Origin: JAXMCI01 sp046349435
GTDB lineage: Bacteria; Pseudomonadota; Alphaproteobacteria; Dongiales; Dongiaceae
Direction: 5' to 3'
DNA length: 64,000 nucleotides
Assembly: GCA_046349435.1 (NCBI GenBank)
Contig: JAXMCI010000042.1
Coordinates: 5,779-69,778, forward strand
The notes under the pieces were generated by a model. The model was not told the origin of the DNA and made no database searches. It worked only from the letters and a program-made list of their open reading frames with translations. Each line of letters begins with the position of its first letter. Within the stretch, counting starts at the first letter, position 1. The position numbers and the translations under genes are program-made. Shown one piece after another: positions 1 to 11,709 of the stretch.

Positions 1-1
1 C

Positions 2-4402
<4,401 letters not shown>

Positions 4403-4425
4403 GGCGCGCCGAAGGGAACACGATC

Positions 4426-6294
4426 ATGTCCGCCGCCGAGCCGGTGAAGATCCTGCTGGTCGACGACCAGCCGGCGAAGCTGCTGAGCTACGAGGTCATC
4501 CTCTCGGAGCTGGGCGAGATCCTGCTCAAGGCGGGCTCCGCCCAGGAGGCCTTCCAGCACCTGCTGCAGAACGACGTCGCGGTCGTCCTGGTCGACGTCT
4601 ACATGCCCGACCTCGACGGCTTCGAGCTCGCCCGCATGATCCGCGAGCATCCGCGCTTCCAGCGCACCGCCATCATCTTCATCTCCGGCGTGCTGCTCAC
4701 CGACCTCGACTTCCTGCGCGGCTACGAGGTCGGCGCCGTCGACTACGTCTCGGTGCCGGTGATCCCCGAGGTGCTGCGCGCCAAGGTCCGGGTCTTCGCC
4801 GAGCTCTACCGCAAGACCCAGCAGCTCGAGCGGCTCAACCGCGACCTGGAGCGGCGGGTCGCCGAGCGCACCGCCGCGCTCGAGGCCTCGACCCGGGAGC
4901 TGCGGCGCAGCGAGGAGCGCCTGCGCCTCGCCTTCGAGGCGGCGCAGATGGGCTGGTGGGACTACGACTTCGCCAGCGGCGCGCTGCGCTGGTCGCCGAG
5001 CCTGGTGCGCATCATGGGCTTCGCGCCGGAGGATTTCGGCGGCGGCTTCGCGGGCTTCCTCGGCCACGTCCATCCCGAGGACCGCGAGCGCTTCCGCGCG
5101 CTGGTCGAGCCGCCGCCGGGCGGCGAGAGCGGCACCTGCGAGCTGCGCTTCATCCGGCCGGACGGCTCGGTGCGCTGGTCGCTGGCGGCCGGCCACCTGA
5201 CCCGCGAGGCCGACGGCACGCCGCTGCACTTCGCCGGCGTCGACCTCGACATCACCGAGCGCAAGGAGGTCGAGGAACGCCAGCAGGTGCTGGTCGGCGA
5301 GCTCGACCATCGCGCCAAGAACCTGCTCGCCGTCGTGCAGTCGGTGCTGCACCTGACGCGCGCCGCCACGACGGCAGAGTTCGTCGCCGCCGTCGAGGGC
5401 CGCATCAAGGCGTTGTCGCGCACCCATGCGCTGCTCTCGGAATCGCGCTGGCGCGGCGTCGAGCTCGGCCGCCTGGTCGGCGAGGAGCTGGCGCCGTTCC
5501 GCCGCCCCGGCCGGCAGATCGAGGCGCTCGGGCCGGTGATCTCGCTGCGGCCGGGCAGCGCGCAGTCGCTGGCGCTGGCGCTGCACGAGCTGGCGACCAA
5601 TGCCGCGAAGTACGGCGCGCTGTCGGTGCCGGAGGGCGGTCTGACCCTGACCTGGACGGTCGAGGACGGCCGCCTGGTGCTGCGCTGGACCGAGAGCGGC
5701 GGACCGCCGGTGACGCCGCCGACCCGCAAGGGCTTCGGCACCAAGGTGATCGGCGCCAGCATCGAGCAGCAGCTCGGCGGCGCCGCCGAGCTCGACTGGC
5801 ACGGCGACGGTCTGCGCTGCCGGCTGTCGGTGCCGCAGCGCCACATCGAATCGGGCCGCCCGGCGCGCGACGAGCGGGGCGGCGGCCGGCCGGCGGAGCC
5901 GGCGACCGGACCGATCGCGGTGCGCGGCGGCCGCGTGCTGGTGGTCGAGGACGAGGCGCTGGTCGCCACCATGCTGCGCGAGCAGCTGGCGGCGCTCGGC
6001 TACAGCGTGCTCGGCCCGGCGGCCAGCGTCGCCGCGGCGCTGACCCTCATCCTGGAGCAGCAGCCCGACGTCGCCGTGCTCGACCTCAATCTCGGCGGCG
6101 AGCTCGCCTATCCCGCCGCCGACCTGCTGGCCGCCCGCGGCATCCCCTTCGCGTTCATCACCGGCTATGACGGCGCCACGGTCGAGCGGCGCTATGCCGG
6201 CGTGCCGGTCCTCGCCAAGCCGCTCGACCCGCAGTTGCTCCGCCGCCTGTTCGACGGGTCCCCTGGGACGGCGCCGGCCCGCGCCTGCGGCTGA
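4426..6294 (+). CDS. Receiver-PAS-HWE histidine kinase-receiver hybrid protein
   Basis: This 622-residue protein starts at the ATG 23 bp after the preceding kinase gene. Domains in order: receiver at about 5-120 (VDDQ; acceptor Asp in LVDVYMPD), a short coiled coil (about 125-160, RRVAERTAALEA), PAS at about 165-285, and an HWE-family kinase core from about 285. The core has His 295 in LDHRAKNLL, an N box reading LHELATNAAKYG and the WTE motif in LRWTESGG. A C-terminal receiver starts near 503 (VVEDEALV, LDLNLGG). HWE kinases are typical of alphaproteobacteria and often feed the general stress response, but no PhyR or EcfG gene is visible here. The coupling with the poly-HAMP kinase suggests that the N-terminal receiver takes phosphate from that protein. 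This is inference. Confidence 0.92.
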   Translation: MSAAEPVKILLVDDQPAKLLSYEVILSELGEILLKAGSAQEAFQHLLQNDVAVVLVDVYMPDLDGFELARMIREHPRFQRTAIIFISGVLLTDLDFLRGYEVGAVDYVSVPVIPEVLRAKVRVFAELYRKTQQLERLNRDLERRVAERTAALEASTRELRRSEERLRLAFEAAQMGWWDYDFASGALRWSPSLVRIMGFAPEDFGGGFAGFLGHVHPEDRERFRALVEPPPGGESGTCELRFIRPDGSVRWSLAAGHLTREADGTPLHFAGVDLDITERKEVEERQQVLVGELDHRAKNLLAVVQSVLHLTRAATTAEFVAAVEGRIKALSRTHALLSESRWRGVELGRLVGEELAPFRRPGRQIEALGPVISLRPGSAQSLALALHELATNAAKYGALSVPEGGLTLTWTVEDGRLVLRWTESGGPPVTPPTRKGFGTKVIGASIEQQLGGAAELDWHGDGLRCRLSVPQRHIESGRPARDERGGGRPAEPATGPIAVRGGRVLVVEDEALVATMLREQLAALGYSVLGPAASVAAALTLILEQQPDVAVLDLNLGGELAYPAADLLAARGIPFAFITGYDGATVERRYAGVPVLAKPLDPQLLRRLFDGSPGTAPARACG

Positions 6295-6329
6295 CTGCGC
6301 CGGCTCGGAAGAAAGCCCGCCGGGCCCGC

Positions 6330-6458
6330 CGGCGCCGGCCACATTCTTCCAATCATTGTTTTCAATCTTTGAATAGTATATATGATGAATCTGCACACTG
6401 CGTCGCTGCAGAGACGCCTCATATTGTACTGTAGAATTTATATCGACGGGGGATCTCC
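6330..6458 (+). promoter_or_regulatory. AT-rich leader with small hairpin upstream of the C25-like peptidase gene
   Basis: The stretch from about 6345 to 6458 is conspicuously AT-rich in a region that is otherwise well above 65% GC. It contains TTGAATAGTATATATGATG, a small hairpin (GCGTC...GACGC around 6394-6415) and a second AT run (TTGTACTGTAGAATTTATAT). It ends in GGGGGATCTCC before the ATG at 6459. It is the likely promoter and leader of the downstream gene. I cannot assign a definite -35/-10 pair. Confidence 0.4.
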
Positions 6459-8040
6459 ATGGCCACCAAGATCGACAAGGTGATCGTCACGAACCTCGCG
6501 GCGCTGCGCGCCAAGTACGGCGCCGCCGGCCTCGCCCGGCTGCAGAAGGCGGTGAATGCCCTGGTCGCCGCCGATCGCGGACGCGGCCTGGTCACGCAGC
6601 TGGTGGGCCTGGACGACAAGACCGACATGGGCCGGCTGTCCGCGACTCCGGTGACCGATCCGGCCGACGCCCGGCAGAACAAGACGGCGATCGACGCCGT
6701 CTATCGCGGGCTGGCGCCGGACTACCTGATGCTGCTCGGGGCCGTCGACGTGATCCCGCACCAGGACCTGAAGAACCCGCTCTACACCGGCGGCACCGGG
6801 CCGGAGGACGACGTCGATCCGCTCGCCCTGGGCGATCTGCCCTATGCCTGCGAAGCGGCCTACAGCCAGGCGATCACCAGCTTTCTCGGGCCGACCCGGG
6901 TGGTCGGGCGGCTGCCCGACGTGACCGGCGCCACCGACCCCGCCTACCTGCTGGGCGTGCTCGAGACCTGCGCCGGATGGACGGGGCGCGACCGCAGCGC
7001 GATCGCCGGCTATTTCGCCGTCACCGCCCAGGTCTGGCAGGCGTCGAGCCGCCAATCGACCGCGAACATCTTCGGCAGCGCCCGGGACCTGCAGAGCGTG
7101 CCGCCGAAGGGCCGGCCCTGGCCGGCCGCCCGGCTGCGGGCGCCGGTACACTTCTTCAACTGTCACGGCGCCAAGGGCTCGCCGCAGTTCTTCGGCCAGC
7201 CGGCGAGCGGCGCTGCGCAATATCCGGTGGCTCTCGATTCGGCCGATCTCGCCGGCCGGATCGGCGAGGAACGGTCGCGGCCGCCGAATGCTGCTACGGC
7301 GCGGAGCTGTACGGGCTGTCGGCGACGCGCCGGCAGATGGGGATCTGCAACAGCTATCTGGAGAACAAGGCCTACGGCTTCCTCGGCAGCTCGACGATCG
7401 CCTACGGTCCCGCCTCCGGCAACGGCCAGGCCGACCTCATCTGCCAGTATTTCCTCGGTCGCGTGCTGGCCGGCAGCTCGCTGGGACGCGCCACGCTCGA
7501 GGCCCGCCAGCGCTTCGTGCAGGCGGCCTCGCCGCTCGACCCGTCCGAGCTCAAGACCCTGGCCCAGTTCAGCCTCCTCGGCGATCCCTCGATCACCCCG
7601 GTGACGCCCGCCTCGCCGGTGGTCGCGCGGCCGAAGGACGATGCCGGGCGGGCGGGCCGGCAGGATCGGCGGCGCGCCCTGTTCAGCCGCGGCCTGGCAC
7701 TGGCCGGCAGCGAGCCGAAGCTGTCGCGCCGGCGCGCCCCGCCGCCGGCGCCGCTGCTGCGGCCGCTGGAAGCCCAGGCCCGCGAGCTCGGGCTCGAGCC
7801 CGGCCAGGCCCTGTCCTTCGACGTCCGGCATCGCCCGGTGCGCCGGCGCATGCCCGAGGCGATGGCCCGCGACGAGCAGATCACCAGCGCCTATCATGTC
7901 CTCTTCGCGCACCGCGCCCGGGCCGCGCCCGCGAGGCCGCCATCGGCGAGCCGGCCAGCGGGGTGCCGAGGGTCGTGCTGCTGGTGGGCAAGGAAGTCGA
8001 CGGCAGGCTGGTGTCGGTGGAGCAGATCCACAGCCGGTGA
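6459..8040 (+). pseudogene. Caspase-like / C25-type cysteine peptidase, two apparent frameshifts
   Basis: Read across three frames this would be a protein of about 527 residues. Frame 1 runs from the ATG to about 7270. Frame 2 continues from about 7271 (TVAAAECCYGAELYG), and frame 3 takes over near 7915-7935 and ends at 8040 (VVLLVGKEVDGRLVSVEQ). Each junction is explained by one missing base, for example GAGGAACGG where GAGGGAACGG would keep the frame. The likely catalytic dyad is His in HFFNCHGA and Cys in ECCYGAELYG, matching the H-G and C-Y/F-G motifs of clan CD peptidases (caspases, gingipain C25). No signal peptide is seen, so it is probably cytoplasmic. If the indels are sequencing errors the gene is intact. 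The substrate is unknown, and the small downstream gene is translationally coupled. Confidence 0.7.
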
Positions 8041-8312
8041 CGCGGGACCTGGAGGATCGCGGCGGGTTGTCGGGACTACGCGAGTTCACGGGCAAGGTGA
8101 CCGAGCAGCCCTTCGCACGGGGCAGCAAGAGCGAGCACCGCGCCGTCTGCCTGGAGACGTCGGACGGCGTCTTCGTGCTGCGCCGTCAGGGCGGCAACCC
8201 GTTTCGCGACCCGCTGCTCGACACGCTGGTCGGACGCACCATCCGGTGCCGGGGCGAGCTCAGCGGCTATCTGCTGGTCATGGTCGACTGGTCGGTGGTC
8301 GACGCCGCATAG
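8037..8312 (+). CDS. Small hypothetical protein coupled to the C25-like peptidase
   Basis: A 91-residue reading frame starts at a GTG that overlaps the stop of the peptidase gene (GTGA). It ends in ...GYLLVMVDWSVVDAA. The sequence contains short beta-strand-like segments (GVFVLRRQ, IRCRGELSGYLLVMVDW) and could be a small OB-like barrel, but I recognise no family. The overlap suggests a partner or substrate of the peptidase. The function is unknown. Confidence 0.6.
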   Translation: MTRDLEDRGGLSGLREFTGKVTEQPFARGSKSEHRAVCLETSDGVFVLRRQGGNPFRDPLLDTLVGRTIRCRGELSGYLLVMVDWSVVDAA

Positions 8313-8327
8313 CCACCTCCGGCCCGC

Positions 8328-8600
8328 TCACCCCCGGCGCAGGTTCTTGCGCACGATGGCGGCGATGATCAGCAGGTAGCCCAGCAGCCGGATCAGGTAG
8401 ATCCAGCCCTGCTCCTCGCGCGGCGTGCCGGAGAGCACGACCAGCGCCTGGTTGAGGGCGAGCAGCGCGAAGGCGCCGGCGAAGGTCAGGAACAGCGCGT
8501 CGCGGCTTCGGGTCCAGAAGCGCAGGAAGAAGAGGGCGGCGACCAGGTACCCCATGGTCACCGCGCCGGAGAGGAAGGCGATGCCGATCATGCCGCCCAC
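8328..8600 (-). CDS. DUF5985-like small membrane protein
   Basis: A 90-residue protein with three predicted membrane segments (MIGIAFLSGAVTMGYLVAAL, DALFLTFAGAFALLALNQAL, and IRLLGYLLIIAAIV near the C-terminus) and a basic tail (RKNLRRG). The start is either GTG at 8600 or ATG at 8591. It resembles the DUF5985 family of short membrane proteins. It is the last of three minus-strand genes and lies 9 bp after a related one. Function unknown. Confidence 0.7.
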   Translation of the reverse strand: MGGMIGIAFLSGAVTMGYLVAALFFLRFWTRSRDALFLTFAGAFALLALNQALVVLSGTPREEQGWIYLIRLLGYLLIIAAIVRKNLRRG

Positions 8601-8609
8601 CGTCGCACC

Positions 8610-8879
8610 CTAGTCGGTTTCCCAGACGAAGCCGTAGAGCAGCACCGCCAGCGCGGCGAGCGTGACCAGCAAGCGCAGGATCTGCAGGTCGACCTCCGGC
8701 AACAGGATCAGGTCGATGAAGAGGATCAGGTTGGTCACGGCCAGCCCGGCGAAGCACAGCGCGCTCCACAGCAGCAGCCGGGTGCGACCGCGGCGCCAGC
8801 TGCGCAGCAGCAGCAGGAAGCAGGCGAGGCTCGTGCCGAGGCAGAGCAGGTAGACGATCGAGGGCAGCGCGTCGTTCAC
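8610..8879 (-). CDS. DUF5985-like small membrane protein
   Basis: An 89-residue protein with three predicted membrane helices (IVYLLCLGTSLACFLLLLRS, LLLWSALCFAGLAVTNLIL, LRLLVTLAALAVLLYGFVW). It has the same architecture as the downstream gene, so the pair may form a hetero-oligomer or come from duplication. Its ATG overlaps the stop of the upstream winged-helix gene by 4 bp, showing translational coupling. No enzymatic motif is seen. Confidence 0.72.
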   Translation of the reverse strand: MNDALPSIVYLLCLGTSLACFLLLLRSWRRGRTRLLLWSALCFAGLAVTNLILFIDLILLPEVDLQILRLLVTLAALAVLLYGFVWETD

Positions 8880-9346
8880 GGTTCCCCGTCCTTCCTCACC
8901 CTGAAGGCGTCGGCAAAGCTGCGGATGCGCTCGTTCGGCGCATCGAGGATGGCGCGGACCACGGCCAGCGGCCGGGCGGCATGGGCTTCGGCGAGCTGCT
9001 CGACCGACCGGCGCAGCTCCGGCGTGGCCGGCCGGAAGCGATAGGCGTCGCCCTCAAGGGCCAGCAGGCCGGCCTGCACCAGCGCGGCCAGCGTGCTGCG
9101 CACCAGGCCGGTGCTGCCGCGCAGCGCGCGGTTGGCCTCGTCCTCGGTCCAGGCTCGGTCCGGCTCGCCGGCCAGCAGCAGCAGCAGCTCGAGCGCCCAG
9201 ACGGACCTGATGGTGGTGCGGATGAAGTGCTCGAGTTCTTCCGGCAGCAAGGCCCACCCACGACCTACCTGGCTCGCGTCGGCTTCGCCCCGCGGCGCAG
9301 GATCGAATCCGGGCGATCGACCCCATGCCCCGCGGGCGCGCGACAT
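8876..9346 (-). CDS. Predicted winged-helix protein upstream of DUF5985 pair
   Basis: Up to 156 residues from the ATG at 9346. The conserved-looking part begins at LPEELEHFIRTTIRSVWALE, so a TTG at 9250 (124 residues) is an alternative start. The middle (RAWTEDEANRALRGSTGLVR, then LAALVQAGLLA) has the spacing of a winged helix-turn-helix, and the tail has the pattern of a helical dimer. It could regulate the two membrane genes that follow or act with them in signalling. A perfect palindrome lies exactly at its 5' end. The family assignment is inferred from helix pattern only. Confidence 0.6.
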   Translation of the reverse strand: MSRARGAWGRSPGFDPAPRGEADASQVGRGWALLPEELEHFIRTTIRSVWALELLLLLAGEPDRAWTEDEANRALRGSTGLVRSTLAALVQAGLLALEGDAYRFRPATPELRRSVEQLAEAHAARPLAVVRAILDAPNERIRSFADAFRVRKDGEP

Positions 9347-9358
9347 GCGACATGTCGC
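9347..9358. promoter_or_regulatory. 12-bp perfect palindrome GCGACATGTCGC
   Basis: The palindrome GCGACATGTCGC abuts the ATG of the winged-helix gene, and a further GCGACAT half-site lies beside it. It could be an autoregulatory operator. No Shine-Dalgarno sequence fits between it and the ATG, which favours a start further inside the gene. Confidence 0.35.
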
Positions 9359-9482
9359 GAACCGGTGATTGCCGCGCCCGGCGGCAGGAGCGATCGATCG
9401 CCCGCCGATGCTAGCGGACCGCGGCCGCGGCCGTCGAGAGCGGCGGCGAGGCGAGGCGCCGAGGAATCAGGCCCTGCCCCTG

Positions 9483-10294
9483 TCACGCCGCCGAGGCGGC
9501 GGCGGACGCGGCGAGCCGGCGCAGCGCCTCGGCGGTGGCCGCGTCGGCGGGATAGAAGGCCTCGAGCGCCAGCTCCGCCAGGGTGACGTCGATCGGCGTG
9601 CCGAACACCGTCGTGGTGCCGAGCAGGGCGAGCGGCCCGGCCGGGCTGCGCAGGCGGAGCGGCACGACGATGCCGGGATCGGCCGCCGGCGCGGGCGGGC
9701 GCAGCGGCGAGGGCGGCGCCGGGTAGGCCCGGAGCTCGGCCAGCAGCTCGACCAGCACCGGGTCGGCGGTGGCCTCGACCTGCCGGCGCAGCCGCTCCAG
9801 CAGGTGGCCGCGCCACTCCGCCGGGTTGAGGATCGCCGGGGCGAGGCCCTCGGGATGCAGGCTGAGCCGCAGCACGTTGACCGGCGGCGCCAGCAGCCGG
9901 GCGCGACGCCGCCGAGCAGCGGCGCCACCGCGGCATTGGCCGAGAGCAGCGTCCAGTGGCGGTCGACGGCGAGCGCGGGACAGGGCTCGTGCCCCTTCAG
10001 CACCAGCTCGACGGCGCGCCGGGCCGCCGCCAGCGCCGGGTCGCCGAGCGGCCGCTCCGGATAGGCGGCGGCGAAGCCGGCGGCGGTGAGCAGCAGGTTG
10101 CGCTCGCGCAGCGGCAGGCCGAGCTGCTCGGCGAGGTGCAGCACCATCGCGCGGCTGGGACGCGCCCGGCCGGTTTCGAGGAAGCTGAGATGGCGGGTGG
10201 AGATGTCGGCCTCGAGCGCGAGCTCGAGCTGGCTCATGCGGCGGCGCTGCCGCCATTGCCGCAGCAGCGTGCCGACCGGAACGGAGGTGCCCAT
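9483..10294 (-). pseudogene. XRE-family regulator, MmyB-like, with one frameshift
   Basis: With one base restored near 9905 this encodes about 270 residues. The N-terminus has a Cro/CI-type helix-turn-helix (LRQWRQRRRMSQLELALEAD, then STRHLSFLETGRARPS). The remainder matches the MmyB ligand-binding domain (VDRHWTLLSANAAVAPLLGG, then in the other frame NVLRLSLHPEGLAP and later TPIDVTLAELALEAFYPAD). The break falls at GTCGCGCCCGG where GTCGCGGCCCGG would keep the frame. MmyB-type regulators often control a neighbouring metabolic gene, but the target is not evident here. The gene may be intact in the organism. Confidence 0.75.
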
Positions 10295-10353
10295 GGCGCG
10301 ACGATAGCGGCGCGCCCGCCGCCCTCCAATGACCTCGGAGGTAAGGGGCGCCG

Positions 10354-10587
10354 CTACCAGACGGCCGGGCCGGGATTGTAGTACCAGGGATCGGGCGCCC
10401 AGTAGAGGCGGCGCGCCAGGTTCTCCCGCTGCAGGCAGGCCGAGAAGGCGTCGCTGCCCGGCTTGAAGCCGTAGCCGGCGCATTGCCGGGCATCCTGCTG
10501 GCGGATCTCCTCCGCCGTGGCGCAGCCGGCCAGCGGCAGCAGGAGAAGCAGCGCCAGCCCGGCGCGGATCGAGCGAACCTTCGGCAT
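10354..10587 (-). CDS. Small lipoprotein
   Basis: 77 residues starting MPKVRS, with a signal peptide and lipobox (LLLPLAGC, Cys 22 as the predicted lipidation site). The mature part (EEIRQQDARQCAGYGFKPGS) has a CAGYGF...FSACLQ motif found in small DUF-type alphaproteobacterial lipoproteins, and the two remaining Cys could form a disulfide. It ends in an aromatic tail (WYYNPGPAVW). Probably anchored in the outer membrane. Function unknown. Confidence 0.75.
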   Translation of the reverse strand: MPKVRSIRAGLALLLLLPLAGCATAEEIRQQDARQCAGYGFKPGSDAFSACLQRENLARRLYWAPDPWYYNPGPAVW

Positions 10588-10785
10588 GCGGCTGTCTCCG
10601 GAGTTGCCGGCCGCATCTGGATCTGGGCGGCGCCCGGCCGGCATCAAGGGCGGCCGCCGGGCGGCGGCTGCGTCGTTCCGACCCAGGCGAGCGGAACCCT
10701 TCGGCAAGCGGGGCTGTTCGACCGCGACGTAAGTACCTGCGTACGAGCCCGGCCGGCCCTGCCGGCCGGAGAGGGGAGTGTTTCC

Positions 10786-11115
10786 ATGCTTGCGAGAGTC
10801 GTGGCGGTGGCGGCAGCGGGCCTGCTCGCCGTCGCCGGAACCGGCATCGTCCTGAAGCTGTCGGCGCGGCCGGCCCATGCCGCCTGCAGCGTCGGCGGCG
10901 GCGGCGGCATCGGCCATACCGGCTCGGGGGACGGCATCCACCTGACCGGAGGCAACCACCACCGGCCGCGCTTCGGCGCCGGCTTCGCGCACAACGCCGC
11001 GATCATCCACGCGGCCTACCAGGGCGGGCGCGACCGGCCGCGCTTTGGCCGGGTGTTCGAGGCCTTCGTCGCGCTGCCGACCGGGGTGCATCAGGGGCGC
11101 AACGCCGCCAGGTAG
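10786..11115 (+). CDS. Small secreted Gly/His-containing protein
   Basis: 109 residues. It has an N-terminal hydrophobic segment (VVAVAAAGLLAVAGTGIVL) with a likely signal peptidase site after RPAHA. The mature part is short and rich in Gly and His (SVGGGGGIGHTGSGDGIHLT, GGNHHRPRFG). The start is supported by the purine-rich GAGAGGGGAG before the ATG. A GC hairpin (10749-10757 with 10761-10769) sits just upstream of that site and might affect translation. No known family. The His content hints at metal binding, which is speculation. Confidence 0.6.
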   Translation: MLARVVAVAAAGLLAVAGTGIVLKLSARPAHAACSVGGGGGIGHTGSGDGIHLTGGNHHRPRFGAGFAHNAAIIHAAYQGGRDRPRFGRVFEAFVALPTGVHQGRNAAR

Positions 11116-11256
11116 CGCGGCGCGCCTCGCCTGTCGCGGCGGGCCGGGCCCGGCGAGGGCCCGGCCCGCTCGCGACATGACCTCCGGGATAATCGACCGG
11201 CCAGGCCCGCCCGGCGATGCTCCGCCCCGTGGAAAGCCACCCACGAGGAGGATGAG

Positions 11257-11627
11257 ATGAGCATCGATCGCACCGCGCTCGTCGAGCGCTACATCGCGAC
11301 CTGGAACGAGACCGACCCGGCGCGGCGCCGCGCCCTGATCGCCGCCACCTGGACCGAGGACGCGCTCTACCTCGACCCGCTGATGCGGGGCGAGGGACAG
11401 GCCGGCATCGACGCGATGATCGCGGCGGTGCAGCAGCGCTTCCCCGGCCACCGGTTCCGCAGCACCGGCGCGCTCGACGCCCATAACGACCGCATCCGCT
11501 TCGGCTGGTCGCTCGGGCCGCAGGACGGCCCGGCGCTGGCCGCCGGGCTCGATGTCGGGGTGGTCGCCGGCGACGCCGGCTGCAGTCGATCACCGGCTTC
11601 ATCGACGCCATGCCCGAAGCCGCCTGA
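11257..11627 (+). pseudogene. SnoaL / NTF2-like protein, frameshifted near the 3' end
   Basis: With one base restored this is a 123-residue NTF2-fold protein (MSIDRTALVERYIATWNETD, LIAATWTEDALYLDPL, MRGEGQAGIDAMI). The last part is read in another frame (RLQSITGFIDAMPEAA, stop at 11625-11627). The break is near 11575 at GACGCCGGC, where GACGGCCGGC would restore the frame. The family includes small polyketide-cyclase-like and isomerase-like proteins binding hydrophobic ligands. The substrate cannot be inferred. A good ribosome site (GAGGAGGATGAG) precedes the ATG. Confidence 0.72.
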
Positions 11628-11709
11628 GCGGGACCGCTTCGGCCGCCCTCTGCCGCCCCGGCGCGGCGGAGGGCGGTGCCGCGGGCGGCAGCTGTGCTAG
11701 ACCCCCGGC

